A stretch of 64,000 bases of DNA, from the NCBI RefSeq assembly GCF_964355755.1, contig NC_092676.1:9468288-9532287 (forward strand), given 5' to 3'. This document shows, piece after piece, positions 10,316-24,478 of this stretch; position 1 is the first letter of the stretch, and each line of letters starts with the position of its first letter. Position numbers and translations under genes: made by a program. The notes under the pieces were generated by a model. That model did not search any database, was not told where the DNA came from, and worked only from the letters and a program-made list of their open reading frames with translations. This DNA is from Antedon mediterranea (taxonomy: Eukaryota > Echinodermata > Crinoidea > Comatulida > Antedonidae).

Positions 10316-13300
10316 ATGGAAATTAAAGATAAAGCTTCAAGCAACACACCAGCCGTCAATACGGTAAAGGTTCGATCGTGTGCGGCAGACACATGTAAAG
10401 GATTTCTGTATGTGTTTAACTTTTTATTTGGGGTGAGTACAATAATTAGGTCTAGAGCATGGATAATTAAACATAGTAAAGAGAGGACATCATATCACCT
10501 TCTCGCGAATCGAGGGTGGTAATGCTACACAATCAGCCTCAATTCAAAGAGGAAATGAACATAAAAGAGGCAATGTTTTCAACTCTTATCTCCATTCTCA
10601 GACGCCTCAACAGTAGGTCTAAAACCTATATTCAAAAGAATTTCAAGGGGGAATGTAACAGTTATGGCCAACCTATTTTAAATGGGACACTTAGTTGGGT
10701 CACCAAAATGTCCCCTAAATGAATAGATTCTACAGTAGGCCCAGTCCAATCCGATAAGTGAACGTTTTAAAATGTTCTATAACACTAAAACAATACATTT
10801 TAATTTCTAAGCTTTCAGGCATAGGCGCTGTGATAATTGCTGCTAGGGTGTTACGTCATACACTCAGTCTAGATCTTGCCCTTATCATAGATACTCAATT
10901 GTATAGACTTGGAGCAGTCATCATTGTTCTTGCTGGCTGCACAGTCACTGCCACTGCTTTCATTGGAAGTTTAGGGGTCAAAGAAGAAAACAAATGCTTC
11001 ATTATTGCCGTAAGTTCACACGTGCTTAACTAAAATATCAAAAGTGGCTCGGTGAGGTTGGGTATCACGCACCGCAAAACAACTTGATTTATTTTGGATA
11101 AGATACACATATGCATATTATATGCTTTAGGCCCGAGAGGAATGGTGAATTTAACCAGAACCGCTTTCAAACAGTGTGTGTTGCGCATTGATAACGACGT
11201 TTAGGTTATGCTATACATTAACATCATACATTCATATTATTGTATATTCAATTCAATTCTATAAACTTTATTGTCAAATTCATGAAACTTGTATAACACT
11301 TTTATTAACTGTTGCACTACACTAACCACACCATAACCTAACCTCAAAAGAATATTCAATTTAAAGTAAGTCTAGTAATTCCTAATACCACTGAACCAAA
11401 CAGAAAACCGACAACTTATTTATCTATGTCAGGTCCAAGTGTTCCCAATATGTCCTAATTTATGCCATGAGAACATTTGTCTTTACGTATTTTTTTTACA
11501 GTACATCGTAATGTTAATTGTGGTCTTCGGCATGGTGTTTATAGCTGGTGTATTTTCAATTGCAATTTACACACGGGTAAGTTTGTCTTACTTCAGTTTA
11601 CAGGCCTAACATTGTAAATAACTATAGAGCAACGTACCAGAAACCACACTAAAAAAAGAATGTAAATGTCTACATTTACAGTTAAAACAACTACAGGATA
11701 TTACAAATGGTTAAAAATCAAAATCAAATCAATATTCATTTGCTTAACCTCCAAACAAGTACATAGCAATGGGAATTAATAAAAGAATAAGAAGTTATCT
11801 CCATAAAAATGGTTCTTCAATCTTCGATTAAATGATAAAGTTCAGGACAAAACAATCAATAAAATAATATCCTGATTATGATCAATATCGTATCTCTTAA
11901 AGATTGCTTCTCAAGATTTCAAACTTCATATTAATTTGTTATCTGAGTAAACTATTGTGCATTGTTTTATATAGATCTGGCATTAAATCATGACCACCAA
12001 AAAACAATCTATATATAACTAGTCTTTTCATAATGTATAATTCTTAGATTCTGTAATTTTAATTTTGAATTTTAATCATTTTTAATCGTTTTAATAGTAT
12101 TTTAAGATTGATCCATGGCGTTTTTGCACAATTTGATTTTTCAATATTATTTTATATTGGCCTATGTATTGTAATATTGCATTATATCATTTTTTTTTTC
12201 AAATTTGATATATATTATTTTTTTATTCATTGAGTGTCCTTATTGCCAAGCAAAATTAGTTTCCAATTGAATTCGACCAATAACATTTCTTGAATGTTGA
12301 ATCTTAAATGTCTAGTCGATTCTTTTCAATGTCGATTCTGCAACTGGTGTCACAACGTTAACTACTTAATTGCATCTTTATAAACATTTTTTTTTAAACG
12401 TGCACACATTTGTTTATACTCTACTCTATACTTGTAACATTCTTTTTCTCTCCTAATAGTAGGCCTATAGGCGTGTTGTGGTGCTTATTTAAGGCAAATC
12501 CTTCAAATTGTGATAACATTCTAAAAGGGTTGCCCACAATTTGGTCAGGTGAAAGCGGCCATTTTGGGTTTCAAAATGACCGAAAACAATCCACACTAAA
12601 CATGGTCACCCATGGTCATTGGAAAGATAAATTAATACTCATCATTTTATTCCATTATACCCATTTACAAAAAGTCATAGTTACACAGTTATTTAGCAAT
12701 AAAAAAAAGTCACGTGACCAATACAAGTCCTAAGGTAAACAACTAATTTGACCAAATACCATACTGTTTGATATCGTTGGATAGCTTTAAAAAAAAGTCT
12801 GAATACAGTTTTAACAATATCTGTCCAACTTCATTTGTCATTTGTCATAATTGTTAAATTAAATTATAAATGCATTATAGGTCATAAGTAGGTTTATAAA
12901 AAATGTTTTATTCTTTAGGAAACTTTTAAAATACTTACCGTAAATCGTCTAATATAGAAACCCACACTCTAATAGTAACCCCCCCCCCCCTCCCCTTCTA
13001 ATAGTAACCCACCTTATAAGTTAATCTATAATAATAACCCACTACTCTAATAGTAACCCACTATTAGAGTAAAAAAAAACTTATGATGCAGACGTATTTT
13101 GAAAATAATGAGATAATTCATGTTGATCTCGCTCGGCGGGAGTGGGGAAGGATTGAGTATTTTTGAGTTTATAATATAAAGTTACAGTTCAACCAAATTT
13201 GTTTATTCGTACTGTTTTATTATTTTGCTATGAGTTGCTGACCGGAAAAGTTTGGGGTGGGTTACTATTTTCAGGTGCCTTATTCAAGATTAGTAATAGT

Positions 13301-16300
13301 AACCCACTAATCTAATAGTAAACCCTTCTAATAGTAATCCACCCTAAAAACAATCAAAGAATAATAACCCAGCGTTACAATTAGAAGATTTACGGTATTA
13401 GACCACTCACAGCTTAATAATCATAGGGTGTTATTGGAAAAAGAGTACAGTATGAACATACCATAACAGTCCACTGCTTTACCTTACAGGAATTTTATTG
13501 TTATTATTTTCCATCAAAATATGAAAATATGATACAGAAATGTAAAATCACTATTGTATCATTGCAGCAAATTAAATTCTGAATCTGTTTCAACATTGTA
13601 CATTAGCCGTAACATTTTCCTTTTTAAAAAATAATATACCATAAAATCGCGACAAAGAAGCCTCCTATAATTAAATTTGAAAAGAAGCACATCTCAAATG
13701 GAAGCCCCCTTTGAAATCAAGCCCACTGAGTTTCTTCAAGATAGTATGGGCTTCTTATCAAAGGGGCATTTTGATCAATACTTAAAACATTTGGTATCTC
13801 GAAGCCAACCGGAAGAAGAAGCGCATTGATTTCTTTAAAGAGGTTTAACGGTATGGCATAAATGTACTGTTCAAAATCATGTGTATTATGCTTAAGTTTG
13901 TCAAACTGGGTACAAAAATGTCTATTAAAAATCTTAATGTGAATTTTGGTCTAATTACGAATTACTGACACGCATTTGCTTTTTGATTTCGAAACTACAA
14001 AATACTGTGCAAAATATTCAGGATGACCTAATAATCCTTCCATAGATGAAAGTTGCCATTGGCCTTAAGTCATATTTTATTAGACCTACAGTAAACTTTG
14101 AACAATTTTTAAAGGGTTCCCAACAAAATCAATTTTTATCGAATTAACCCAAAATCATATTGCCATAGAGATCAGTTTTTAGTCACTTTACCATTCTCTA
14201 TCTGTTGACATAAAAAAAAGAAAAGGTGAAGAAGGTTTTTACCGTCTAACATCTCTTTATTATTTTGATTTTAGTTATTACAATACAAATTATGTGATAG
14301 TAGAATAATTAATCAAACTATACACTTGTCACAGATGTTGGTGCATTAATATCTAAAACTTTAAATTTTGGAACGTGAAACATGTCAAACTAAACTCTGA
14401 AGTAAAAACATGTGAACAACAATTTAAAATTATAATTTAATTTGATTGATTCACGTTATGTGTATCAATAACAACAATAATAATAGCCACAATCAAAGGC
14501 AGAAACCATGTTAGAAACAACATAGTCACCAAACATGAATACGTAAAGATGCGGTAAGCAAAAATATATCAAGCGGGTAAATGCACAACGAAAACCGGGT
14601 AAATGCTGATATCACTGTTATATCCATAACAAGTTACAACCAGTTGAATGAAGTGTCAAATCAATCTACTGTGTAACTATGACTTTTTGTATATAGGTAC
14701 CATGTAATGGAATAAAATGATAGGTGATTCTCTTTCCAATGACACCATGGATGCCTATGTTTGGGCAATCCTTCCATTCTATATTTTTGATACATCAATT
14801 AATAACTGTGCCAAGTTTCAGAATGCTATCATAATTTGCGGGATTGGTTCCTTTAAAAATTCTCTATAACACTCTTTAGACATAAATGTTTTTGTTTTCA
14901 TTAGTCGGAAAATGAGTTAGAGTTTCAGATGTTGAATACACTGAAGAGAGAATTTGGGCCCGGAGGAAACGAGGATGCACAGGATCCAATTACAGCTGCC
15001 TGGAACAATCTTCAAGATACAGTAAGCATGTTGGAAAATATATTGAACTAGTAGTTGTTAACAGTGATATCTCTAACATGTTAAATCTTGCCAGTAGGCC
15101 GATACATACACTACGATTTAAGTGTTTCTTTTCTACTTCTGATGCCGTTCCGTGATTTCAGTAGAAGTAATATGAAATACAGACTTTAATAAGAGCAACA
15201 ATAGCCTGCAAAGAGATGCATCACAAACACTGATCCAAGAGTATACGCATATTTTCACTCCCATTAACATTCTTAGTATCCCAATCGAGGAAAACCAGAA
15301 GGCAGATCATTAATAAAGCCTACACTATAATAGATTTTTTCCCTTTTTTTTTTGTTTTCTTATTATTATTATTATTTACATCTACTTGTTAAGTAAACTT
15401 TCAATATTATAGCAAATGAAATATAAAGGAAATTCTTTCTCATCTTCGTAGCATAACTGTTGTGGCGTTAAAACAAACAGTACTAACGGTATTATATTCC
15501 GTTCTTCAAATTGGTATCGAGAACAGCCGATTGTTAAACGAGTTAAGGTTCCAGCAACGTGCTGTATGAAGAACGATGACGCAATAGTGGATCTGAAAAG
15601 TTGTCAGGGTAATTTTGGTGGATTTGAACATGTTTATTTCAATGTAAGAATATGCTTTTTACAAAATATGTATCAAACTTTTGCTATTCTCAAAATTGCC
15701 TAAAACGACTTGAGTAATTTCTGTGCATTATAATGTTTGTTATTTCACGAAAGTTTTTGCTGCAAAAATTTGACAATGTGGTTTTCATAAGTATATAATT
15801 TCATAGGCAAACACTGTATATTATATACATTTACATACATTGCACACACATAAATGTCCAAAAACAATAATTATAAATATTTTGTATTTGCAAGTTTGTA
15901 ATTAATAAATTAATACACTTAAATAATGATTTCGCTTATAAAATAATAAATAAAATAATATAATATAATTTTCTGTTTCTTCACATGCTTTTATTACCCC
16001 AATCTGAAGTTTATAATCTATTAAAACACTATTTTGTTGTAGGGCTGTTATGATCCGGCCTTACGGCAGATTTCATTTTTTTGTTCGCTAGTTTCTGGAT
16101 CTGTCGTTGGAATTACTGGTATGCAGGTAAGAATTAAAATATTATACGTAAAAACTTACACATATTACTTTTGTAATATAGGATTTATTTCGCATAAATT
16201 TGCTATTCCACACATGTTAGACGTACAGTTTCATTTCGTATCTAGCGACAATAAGCAGCCTGCAGTTTTTAGATGACTTGCGACATCCAGTTACAATCTG

Positions 16301-16621
16301 TCTAAGTGAGAGATGCAGAAGTGTTCTTAGAGTCTCTTGACACTATAAATAGCTACGGTTGTGTTTTTCGCCAGCAGATACGATACCGCATACTGTTTAT
16401 TGTCACTATACACGATACCGCCAAACGAGAATTAATTTTGATGATTTTAATCCTATAAAAAGTACAAGAAATATTGGAATTATCACAAATATTACAATTA
16501 CATTTACAATAGTATCCGGTGATTTATTAAACGTGTTTAGTACAGATAATTATATTATGCTCCTTTTATATTTCAGTTATTTGCTCTTTTATTTTCGTTC
16601 TTCGTTATGCGTCAAATGTAA
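10316..16621 (+). CDS. Tetraspanin copy 2, complete, 7 exons
   Basis: Complete tetraspanin of 267 codons spanning the unit 1/unit 2 junction. Exons: 10316-10432, 10812-11009, 11502-11576, 14929-15021, 15452-15643, 16043-16126, 16577-16621; every intron is phase 0. Exon 1 holds the N-terminal tail, juxtamembrane cysteines (SCAADTC, possible palmitoylation) and the start of helix 1. Exon 2 (66 codons) completes helix 1, the small loop and helix 2. Exon 3 is helix 3. Exons 4-6 form the large loop with CCG and six cysteines; exons 6-7 give helix 4. The exon 2 acceptor is the TAAG before CTTTCAG, because using the later AG would put a stop in frame. Homologous to the 35.9-kb gene, with identical lengths for exons 2, 3 and 6. 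Role inferred from family: organising partner receptors in plasma-membrane microdomains. Confidence 0.92.
11577..12935. other. Intron 3 of tetraspanin copy 2, first part
   Basis: Long intron that ends at 14,928. AT-rich; open frames in it (for example near 12,410) lack family signals. Contains the TA-inserting element at 12,936. The remainder, 13,398-14,928, includes the unit junction and shows no exon. Unit 2 counterpart 25,740-29,085. Confidence 0.6.
12936..13397. mobile_element. TA-inserting element filled with CTAATAGTAACCCAC repeats (intron 3)
   Basis: Inverted ends TACCGTAAATCGTCTAAT and TTAGAAGATTTACGGTA with TA at both borders. The interior holds degenerate repeats of TCTAATAGTAACCCACACT in both senses plus a poly-C tract. 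It lies in the long intron 3 of tetraspanin copy 2. Confidence 0.75.
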
Positions 16622-16961
16622 AGGGTCGTATTTGTTATGAACAATAATAACTTTAAATACATCAAATGGAGTAATGACAGAACCTAACATAGACCTAACA
16701 GTAAGTAGGAGGAAAACTATTATGAACGATTGTTCAGATTGGAGTTCAAACATATTTAATTTGTGGCAAAAGATGGAGTATTATTACTATAAGAGAACAT
16801 CTGAATGGGTTTGAATCATAGGTAGCCTTGTGCCAATATTGACATGTCAAATCACCTCCACTTCACACACACTTCAATGCAGCTTGATGATACCAATGCA
16901 AGACAGTACTTTTAAAAAATACACTGCAGGCTTTATCATCAAAAATACTGTTGTATTCTGT

Positions 16962-17021
16962 TAAGCTCTGTCTACACCATCAAACTTTATTTGACAAAAA
17001 ACGTAGACAAAGTGTAGACGG
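16962..17021. mobile_element. Truncated inverted-repeat element at array breakpoint, copy 2
   Basis: Same truncated left end as at 2799-2858, in unit 2. Confidence 0.65.
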
Positions 17022-17122
17022 CCAAAGCTACCAATTGTGTGGTTCCAAATCAAAGATGGTTTTGCAATTACAAGGTGAGATCAAACTCCTGTTTCATAGC
17101 GATTGATCAAACACTGCTAAAG

Positions 17123-17355
17123 GATACAAGGCATCTTACAAAATCCTCAGAAGACGCAAGAAGAGATCCGACTTGGAAACAACACTGAAGGAACTGGGCG
17201 ACGGCGTCGCTAAAATTCAGATGAAACCAGAAGAAGCGTTGAATGGAATAGAAGCAGATAACGTTAAGTTACCACCAGAAGCTGATACGAATGACAGGTT
17301 TGGAGATGAGGTTGTCACCATCCAGATGAAGCCTGAGGAAGCTGTACAAGCTTAG
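17123..17355 (+). pseudogene. Orphan C-terminal exon, unit copy 2
   Basis: Same sequence and open frame as the copy at 2960-3192, with both IQMKPEEA repeats and the TAG stop. It lies downstream of the stop of tetraspanin copy 2 and just after the truncated inverted-repeat element that marks the array breakpoint. Confidence 0.45.
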
Positions 17356-18765
17356 TTGCTGCAGTTGTCAATGGACAATTTCTTGAATTCTACACTATAT
17401 CGCTATATTGTCAAGTTTATTTATTCTAAGAAATACAACCGCTTTGTTTAGAAATGATAATCCCTATCCCTGATGGTTGACTTTAATGTTCAAATTTCTC
17501 GTTCGTTTCAAGAGACGCTGTCCCTTTAATTGAGTGTTTCTTTAATAGGGGCTTTGAATATAGGGGTGTCCCCTGAATATAGCAGTGTCTAAAGGAAGAG
17601 TTCGGTTCAGTTTTAATTGGTTAATAAAGTAAATCAAAAGTTTGTGAACTTTTAATGCTTTTGTTTTCACATCTACTCTATGCTACTCCAACCACAAACA
17701 TTCGTCAATAGAGTACATAATTCAAATGTATTTATTTTCAGTACATTAATGTAAAACACACATAAATAAAATAAATAAATGTATCAATACTTAGTTTAAC
17801 AAATATACATGTGAACGTATACCCTAAATGTGAAATAATGTTTAGTTTGTAAGAAACCAACACTACTATTAATTTATGAATATAAATTATTATCTAAATT
17901 ATTATTAAATAATGTTAAACAAATTTAAAAAATAAATATAATCACTTATTGTGCCAATTGTAATTTATGTAAAACATGTAGTTGAATTATTTTGTAAAGT
18001 ATTTAAGTTATATTAAACATATTTTCAGTATGCACTGTATACAAACTATGAAAAAAAAATTGCACCATGTATTAATATAACACTAAACTATATTTATTAA
18101 TTTCTTTTGATTTAGTATTTTTGCGACCTAAACAATCATGGGTCATATAACTTAGCTTAAAGAAACAATAAATACGTAATGTACAGTAGTACTGTCATTT
18201 CAAAGTGTGTATATCTGTGGCTGTTGACATGTAAAAAAAATATTTCATTCGATCATCAAAATCGGTGGGACAGTAGAAATAAACGAAGAAAGTTGTAGGC
18301 CTAAATCCATACAAAAATAATAAGAAAAACGCGCAGAAATTTTAGATGTCTCCTACGGTAATTAAACTACGGACGTGTCACGAATGTTCGCTTTTCATGT
18401 TTTTTCCGGTGATTACAACAGTAAAACTACAACCACATTGAATGTCATTTGACAGGAAAATAAGGTAGAAAATTCACACAACTTCGGACAAATGGTAAAA
18501 GAATGATGATGTTAGTAAATGTGTGATGTTATAGAAAATTGTAAAGTATTCACCTTATTTCTCTTGCTAAGTATTGGATCAACTTTAATTGATGGCTACC
18601 TGTATATCAGCCTGTAATGTAAAATGAATAACTTCATATTTTGTATTTCTGTTGTAAAATCCTCTTCATTCATTCTGCAACATTGAGGATACAAAATTTA
18701 TAATAAAACAAACAGCACCCAAATGTTTTTTTTTAACAATGGTGGATGATGGATGTTGGTGGTGT

Positions 18766-18972
18766 GTTATATTATACAGATATTGACTGCTTAGAGGTTA
18801 AATATAAGATTTGACATCCCCGAGGGAATGATATTAAGTTCGAGGGAATATATATTTCCCGAAGCGCCAGCTGAGGGAAATATATATTCCCCGAGAACTT
18901 AATATCATTCCCGAGGGGATGTCAAATCTTATATTTAACCGATATAAAAGGCAATATCTGTTATATTATATA
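18766..18972. repeat. Long near-perfect palindrome, unit copy 2
   Basis: Copy of the 4.6-kb palindrome in the second unit, with the same arms and centre. Confidence 0.85.
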
Positions 18973-19405
18973 GCCAAGAACAAGTCTGCTGGGTTGGGTG
19001 AAGCTAGGCTAGGCCTCCTATAGTATTTGTATTGTATTTAAACAAGCCTGCCTAGACACCTTACCTTGCGAAGAATAATATACAGATAATTACTAATTAA
19101 TGATTCCTTGGCAATAAAATATTCACTTAGGCCTAGGTCGTTTAAATTAACAGGAGAATTTCCATCAATAAGCCTATTAATAATAATATTATAATCAGGT
19201 AGGACGAATAAACAATTCGTCTTCTTCTCAATCTTCGAGGAGCCGAATCACCGGATGTTCAGCGCGTACTAGTTACTAGGTTACTACCGTGAGTATTGAC
19301 CAATCACAAACTGTGTTTCATCATATTTAGGGTGGACTAATACCAAATGAGGGCGCTATGTATGCGTAGCTTAAATAGTTTAGAAGATTAATTACTTCAA
19401 GCAAG

Positions 19406-19478
19406 TTTCGTGGCGCAGCGGTTGAAACGTTGTCTTGTGATGGAGTGACAATTGCATCGCAAGTTCAAGATCAGTAGA
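19406..19478 (+). repeat. tRNA-derived SINE head, unit copy 2
   Basis: Copy of the tRNA-like A box/B box element in unit 2, again followed by the 73-bp tandem duplication (19520-19666). Confidence 0.55.
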
Positions 19479-19827
19479 TGGCTTTTGTTTATTTATCGGC
19501 AAACGCGAGTGTTGCACACAAAAATTACACAGTCAATATCATCGTACTCGAGAATTTATATGATTAATGACAGGGGACACGATTATTACGCGAAAATTAC
19601 ACAGTCAATATCATCGTTCTCGAGGATATATACGATTTACGATCCTCGCAGCGGTAGTCATGTGATGCAGTTTCAACCAATCACGTTCGCGTATTTACAT
19701 AGGCTATGTAATATAAAATAATATTACTGTACAGTATAATTATAATTATATTAGTCAATAAGTTATCATAAAACATGAGGTATTTAGCTGTTCAACTAAC
19801 CAATTTGAAGTTTTTCTAAGCACCTAT

Positions 19828-21603
19828 CTAGCCATAGTATACTGCTTGCAAGCTATCATTCTGATAGTGGTTGTTTGTATTCTGGAGGAAATCTCTGAGC
19901 TGTGCATACCGTTGACGTATATCAAAGCCAAGGCTTTTGTGAAGCTTGCGTAGACAAACTGGGCAAAGAAAGAGAGGTTGGTGGAGCGCTTTCTTCACTG
20001 ACTTACTCTCATTCATGGAACATTCGAAGAATAAACAGTGATTCAATCCAAGAAGGTGACATGTTTCATGGCTTGCAACCTGAAGAAAAAAAACATATTT
20101 AAGGTCTCCTCATGCATGCATTATTATGCAAATTAGAAAGGGTTTACACATGTTTAATACTTAGTAGTGAGAATAAATCATGAGTTGAAGATTGACTGTT
20201 CTATTTAAAAATGCGGAGTAGAGCTTAAATTTTAAAAATATGAACATTATATCATTACATAGTTTTAACACTACTTTTTAAAACTTTTATTCAATTAATC
20301 CGCACCTTCCACACTGAATCAATGCCGAACTCTAGGATGTTGGCCAGGCCATTTAAAAGGTATAGCTTTGATATTTAAATTATTCTTAAAATGTTTACAC
20401 AAATTTAAAAGTTCATAGTAGTAGGGCCCTACTGTAGGCTACAGACTCAGTTCAATATCACCATTAAATATCACTTGTTTTTATTCTTAGGCCTACAAAC
20501 AACTAATTAATACTGAACAAAATGTCATAAAAAACTGTAATTAATCAATCAAATGGAAAGGATACAGTAAATTATAACAGCAATTATGGTTTTTTTAGTC
20601 AAATTACTGTAACAGGCAATCAATCAGAAATTTGAATGTGAAACATCTATACAGTTAGATTTATATTGAATATTTTTCTATAATAATGTACAGTATTATT
20701 ATTAATATTTTGTTTATAAATTTTCTGTGGAATTTTTCAATGTACTCTACATAGAGTATATGTAGCAACATAAATAAAAACAAAAGTTTTTTAAGCCAAG
20801 CGATACCGGTAAATATACTACTTTACCCGTATAAGTTTCCATAAAAGTTGACCATCCAATGCTAACTTGTTTTCATCCGTAATTGCTTTATTGGCATTGT
20901 CACCATCTGGTGTGCTTACGTATGACTTAGGCTCATACCTGCCAAACCCAAACACTGCACATCTACAGCTGTACGAGGCCTCCTCGAGCACAAAATTCAA
21001 CTCTTCTGTTGGATACAGATCAGTCCAGGTCAGGGCTAGAATATAATTTGATCTTGGGATGTTAAATGATGAATGAAGACTGGAGTACAAATCAGAAACC
21101 AGAATCTGTTTTTTGACTGTAACATCTTGTTTTAAACTTTACTTGTGATAAATTATAGATAGTTAGTGGCAAAATTAACATTCATCTCAGAAAAAAATAT
21201 TTTTAAAAAGTCACACAGCCATTGCAATAACTGTTTATCTCCTATTTTAAACTCCTTCACTGATTCTGGCAACATTTCTATGGGTAAAAACATTACAGTA
21301 ATTTAAAGTTTTAGGAAATTTCCATTTTCGAATTAAGCCTAAACCAGACACTACGCCTTTCCACATTGGATATGTCTGCCTACCAACAACAGGAACACAA
21401 CGTGGCATAAACAGCACATCATTTTTATCACTAGTCTTTCCTATCTTATCCCCAGTACCTAGGCCCAATTCCGGCGAATGGTCTGGCGGAAGCTGCCCTG
21501 GTCACAAACAACAGGCCGATAGCATAAAATAGGCTTGCAAACTTGGATCAATGTTTTTCAGTTTTCCTACCAAATATCGTGCATTCTTTTTATCTGATGA
21601 CTT
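19828..21603 (-). pseudogene. Archaemetzincin-like metalloprotease, unit copy 2
   Basis: Second copy, apparently identical to the first: terminal exon 20079-19828 with HETCHLLGLNHC and CPVCLRKL, preceding exon ending at 20827, and the same frame changes and stop further upstream. The lesions are shared, so they predate the duplication or reflect one assembled sequence placed twice. The truncated third unit does not reach this gene. Confidence 0.7.
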
Positions 21604-22003
21604 GCTTACTGTTTTAAATTAAAACTCATAATAAGTTTCTATAGCAACACAATTGGAAATTATGAATAAAGGCCCAAGGGGTCAATACGTGAAGCGTAAA
21701 TCATCAACCAGAACTTTTAATGTTCGCGGCCATCTTCAAAATACGTTGCCAGATCAATTATTCAGTTTGCGCCCAATATATTAAAATGTTTCTTTATTAA
21801 AATAATCAACATGCTTTGTTATCGGTGTTATATGTATGAAACCCCGGGGTATGAACATAAATAGGTATGAATAATATCTAATAATACTATTCAATCAAAT
21901 CAAAATGTACTAAAAACGAATTAATTACTAATGTAAACTGTACTAATTAATTAATATTAGATCTTTCTGCACAGGAACGGCTTTTTATGCGAGATCCCTT
22001 TCT

Positions 22004-23669
22004 AGTAGAGTAGAACTAATGAAAAAAGGGGCCAAACTAAAAAAAAATTGCAATAAAAGGTTTTTCAACGGATTTTGGTAGTATTGGGTGTACTAAATAA
22101 CAGAAAAAAAGTCTCAAGAATTTCGACCACCGGAAAGTGTTTTTTTTCAAGATGGCCGCCAAAATAGATAAAAAGTTAAAATGTCCATACCTCCTAAATT
22201 ACTTGGTCTATTGATATGATTTTGGTACCAAAATATTTTTGGAATATGACATGTGTGCCGATATTTTCACTCAACCGCATCAGAAACTTTAAACTATCGA
22301 GGAGTTTGGACTGAAGGACATGTCTATTCTTTTTGGAGCCAAGTCACTGGATTCCCTGAATAGCTACAGATGAAAGCTGTTTAATAAAAAAGTTGTTCAC
22401 GGTAAATAATTTATCAAACCTAGCCTCAACAACTCAACTCATCTGCTACAGAATGTCACAGTCAAATCATGCAATGGCTATAGAAAGATAATACCATGGA
22501 TGCTACCAAGTGGGGATGGAAAGTTTGTAATAAAACATTTGTGCCAATAATGACGATGGAAACTGCTGCTCCAGAAGAACTTTGAAAATCATCCGTTGTA
22601 ACTACTGGATATATGTTGCAGTTGTAGACGCTATGGATTGGCATGTACTTCAGTTTGTGGAGTGTGTCAACTAGAAGAATGGGACAACGTAGATAGAAAG
22701 ATTGATGACGATGATGAAGACGAAGTTGGAACAGTTGTTTAAGATGCCGTACTAAATACATGCACAATATCTAATCAATTGCTGTTATACCGTAATTAGA
22801 AATTTTAAAAGTTATTATTATATTTGTTTTACTTTTCGGTTTTTTATTTACTATTATTATTAAGATTGTATACAGTATGTTCTGAACAATTTGAACTTGA
22901 ACTCATATTCTGAAAGTCTTTATAAATATTACAGTTATTTGATTCCCAGGAAAGCTCTCTATTTCATAAGTAGACCATTATACGAAATAAAAATAATTAT
23001 ATTCTGAACAAATTGAGCCATAAATGGTGTATCTCAGTCAGTCATTATCGAAATATAGCATATCAAGGTCAATGGTCAAACATGTCGTTTCTGGTCATTT
23101 TTTGTCAATGTATCATTAGAGTAAATATAAATAAGTATATTCTCGGTATTTAGAGCCCAATTTTAAATCTCTAGCACACATAGTTGCCGAGATATGGAAA
23201 TTCTACATAGATAAATTTAAAGGTCAATAGCCTTTACTTCCAACCATTTTTTGACAAACTGTCTCATTACAATAAATGTAAATATGTACATTCTGAACAA
23301 TTTGGGCCATCATTTGTTTCCCTACGGTCAGTTGTTACCAAGATATAACTTATCAAGGTCAAAGGTCAAATTGTCAGAAATGGTATTTCCAGTCATTTTT
23401 GGCCAAAATGTTCTATTATAGCGAATATAAATATGTATGTTCTGAGTATATTGGTACCAAAATTATATCAATAGACCAAGTAGTTTAGGAGGTATGGACA
23501 TTTTAACTTTTTATCTATTTTGGCGGCCATCTTGAAAAAAAAAACACTTTCCGGTGGTCGAAATTCTTGAGACTTTTTTTCTGTTATTTAGTACACCTAA
23601 TACTACCAAAATCCGTTGAAAAACCTTTTGTTGCAATTTTTTGAGGTGAAACCTTATTTCTACTCTACT
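22004..23669. mobile_element. Foldback DNA element, unit copy 2
   Basis: Copy in unit 2 of the foldback element at 7841-9506, with the same inverted ends, decayed Cys-rich frame and internal ~145-bp repeats. Confidence 0.75.
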
Positions 23670-23746
23670 ATTCTAGTAAGTTGGGTCTACGTCACTCGAA
23701 GATAGACGAAGTACTGATGTAGTGTAGAGTTGACATGATTGAAACT

Positions 23747-23885
23747 AAAGCTTTGTATACACTATCAAACTTTATGTGACAAAAAAAATGTGATGTGCCC
23801 ATATATGGACATGATGATGTCATATCACTACCATATTTGGACATATCACTACAATACTAGTTTGATATTGTAGACAGAGTTTTAA
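23747..23885. mobile_element. MITE-like element (CTACACTATCAAAC family), unit 2 copy
   Basis: Unit 2 counterpart of the element at 9584-9722, in front of tetraspanin copy 3. Confidence 0.75.
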
Positions 23886-24478
23886 ATGTCATGGTCTCTA
23901 AATGTTTTTTTTTTTCTGATTGTTTTACTTTCCAAAATTCTCCCGGGAATTTTGTAAGAGTTACAAGTTGTGGGAATCTCGGTTAAATATCTTTAATAGA
24001 GTTCTTGCTTTGATATACGTATCATCACATGGAATTCGTTACCTTACCACATTGTTTGAAGCCCAACGCATCACATATAAAAAATATGAGAGAGCATATA
24101 CGAGTAATACACTTTGCCTCCTTATTTCACTTAAAGGTAATATTAAATAGGCATACATTATAAAACAGGGCTAATTATGTCACATGCGTTTGTAGGTCTA
24201 AAAACATGCAACCGCAACAGCTTATTGGAGGGAAGGGGAAACCGTGATTAATCAGTTTGTCGTTTGTCAGACTATCTATGAGTCATGCAACTAGATAGTG
24301 AAATCAATTAGGATTTCCTTTAGCAAAAATACTAATTATATTTTACAGCAATAGAGTAATATAAAAAGCTGGGACAACAAATGGTGTTTTATAGTCTGCC
24401 GTGGTAATGCTTCTGCGTCTCATCCACGACAAGTGTGTACGTACTGAAAAATAGGCCTAACGTAATATTGGAAAAAAG

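Larger units (their letters stand above)
1..14164. repeat. Tandem 14.16-kb unit, copy 1
   Basis: First full unit of a head-to-tail segmental array. It matches unit 2 base for base over long stretches with an offset of 14,163-14,165. The differences I see are homopolymer length changes (A-run near 50, C-run near 12,980) and a few substitutions near 125, 200 and 4,070. The unit holds tetraspanin 3' exons at its start, an orphan exon, a minus-strand archaemetzincin-like gene, a foldback element and tetraspanin 5' exons at its end. Such identity in introns and repeats means a very recent duplication, gene conversion or an assembly duplication; the sequence alone cannot separate these. Confidence 0.95.
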
